From Flavobacterium fluviatile (lineage in GTDB: Bacteria; Bacteroidota; Bacteroidia; Flavobacteriales; Flavobacteriaceae), in the NCBI RefSeq assembly GCF_010645065.1, contig NZ_JAADZW010000001.1:372001-436000 (forward strand): a stretch of 64,000 nt of DNA, given 5' to 3'. Of the stretch, positions 63,721 through 64,000 are shown one piece after another. Under the pieces are notes generated by a model, which saw only the letters and a program-made list of their open reading frames with translations, was not told the origin of the DNA and ran no database searches. A program made the position numbers and the translations under genes. The first letter of the stretch is position 1. The number at the start of each line of letters is the position of its first letter.

Positions 63721-64000
63721 GTAAACGTGTTGTAATAACCGGCCTTGGTGTTGCGGCTCCAAACGGGGTTGGAATTCCTGCGTTTACGTCTGCCATAAAA
63801 AATGGTTTATCTGGTATACGACATGATTCACAGCTACAAGAGCTTCAATTTTCCTGTCAGATTGCAGGTAAGCCTGAAATCACAGATGAACTCAAATCGC
63901 AATATTTTACCGATCTTGAATTGCGCGGCTTTAATAGTACCGGTATTTTGTATGGTGTTATTGCAGGTATGGAAGCCTGGAAAAATGCGGGACTTCCAAT
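63717..64000 (+). CDS. Beta-ketoacyl-ACP synthase, 3' end outside window
   Basis: About 94 N-terminal residues are visible: SKRVVITGLGVAAPNGVGIP, then AIKNGLSGIRHDSQLQ and later GILYGVIAGMEAWKNAGLP. This is the start of a FabF/KAS II-type thiolase-fold enzyme; the catalytic Cys-His-His lie beyond the window. ATG overlaps the dehydratase stop by 4 bp. It would extend acyl chains by two carbons for this pathway. Confidence 0.88.
   Translation, partial: MSKRVVITGLGVAAPNGVGIPAFTSAIKNGLSGIRHDSQLQELQFSCQIAGKPEITDELKSQYFTDLELRGFNSTGILYGVIAGMEAWKNAGLP

Noticed and set aside
1..64000. CRISPR arrays or rRNA operons
   Set aside because: No regularly spaced direct repeats of suitable length and no rRNA sequence were seen.

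Overview
The window comes from a Flavobacterium-like member of the Bacteroidota. It is AT-rich. Both tRNA genes have TTG-N19-TATATTTG promoters, and several secreted proteins end in type IX secretion (T9SS) tails. The conjugation genes are of the Bacteroidota TraE-TraN type, and chromosomal menB/menA, NDH-2 and DEAD-box genes are present. All family assignments were made by reading the sequence; no database search was run.

Layout. (1) 1-4.77 kb holds accessory genes of unknown role, two of them PIN-like nucleases. They are separated by related non-coding spacers and look like an array of single-gene cassettes. (2) 4.8-8.9 kb holds a histone H1-like gene, a TPR/AraC membrane regulator, a lipoprotein, a small membrane protein and a second AraC regulator. 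(3) 8.95-23.8 kb is the conjugation module of an integrative element: TraE, TraF, TraG ATPase, three periplasmic helical proteins, TraJ, TraK, a TraL-position protein, TraM, TraN, small DNA-binding proteins and a convergent tyrosine integrase. The integrase lies about 290 bp from a tRNA-Tyr gene. No relaxase or coupling protein is visible. (4) 24.5-36.5 kb is ordinary chromosome: a lectin-like secreted protein, menB-menA, a metallo-beta-lactamase-fold hydrolase, a DEAD helicase, NDH-2, a Bcr/CflA exporter and a cNMP/CBS/DUF294 protein coupled to a DnaQ-like exonuclease. (5) 36.5-38.4 kb is a graveyard around tRNA-Arg(ACG): an apt pseudogene, a transposase remnant and a broken sdpB beside an apparently intact sdpI immunity gene. 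(6) 38.5-52.2 kb holds a DUF389 membrane protein, a pectinesterase/pectate lyase gene split by a frameshifting deletion, a GH2 glycosidase, an MscS channel and a GntR regulator. (7) 52.7-58.8 kb holds a histidine kinase/LytTR pair, a T9SS adhesin-like protein with a SprB-type repeat, a palindromic repeat element and a lysozyme-like protein. (8) 58.8-64 kb holds a TetR gene flanked by two near-identical palindromic operators, a thioesterase, and an operon of flavoprotein, methyltransferase, type III polyketide synthase, FabZ-like dehydratase and ketoacyl synthase that runs off the window end.

Working together: the tra genes would build a type IV secretion channel. menB and menA are consecutive in menaquinone synthesis, and NDH-2 reduces that quinone. 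The pectin enzymes, GH2 protein and GntR regulator fit plant polysaccharide use. The last block suggests synthesis of a phenolic or quinone lipid from a fatty-acyl starter, possibly under TetR control.
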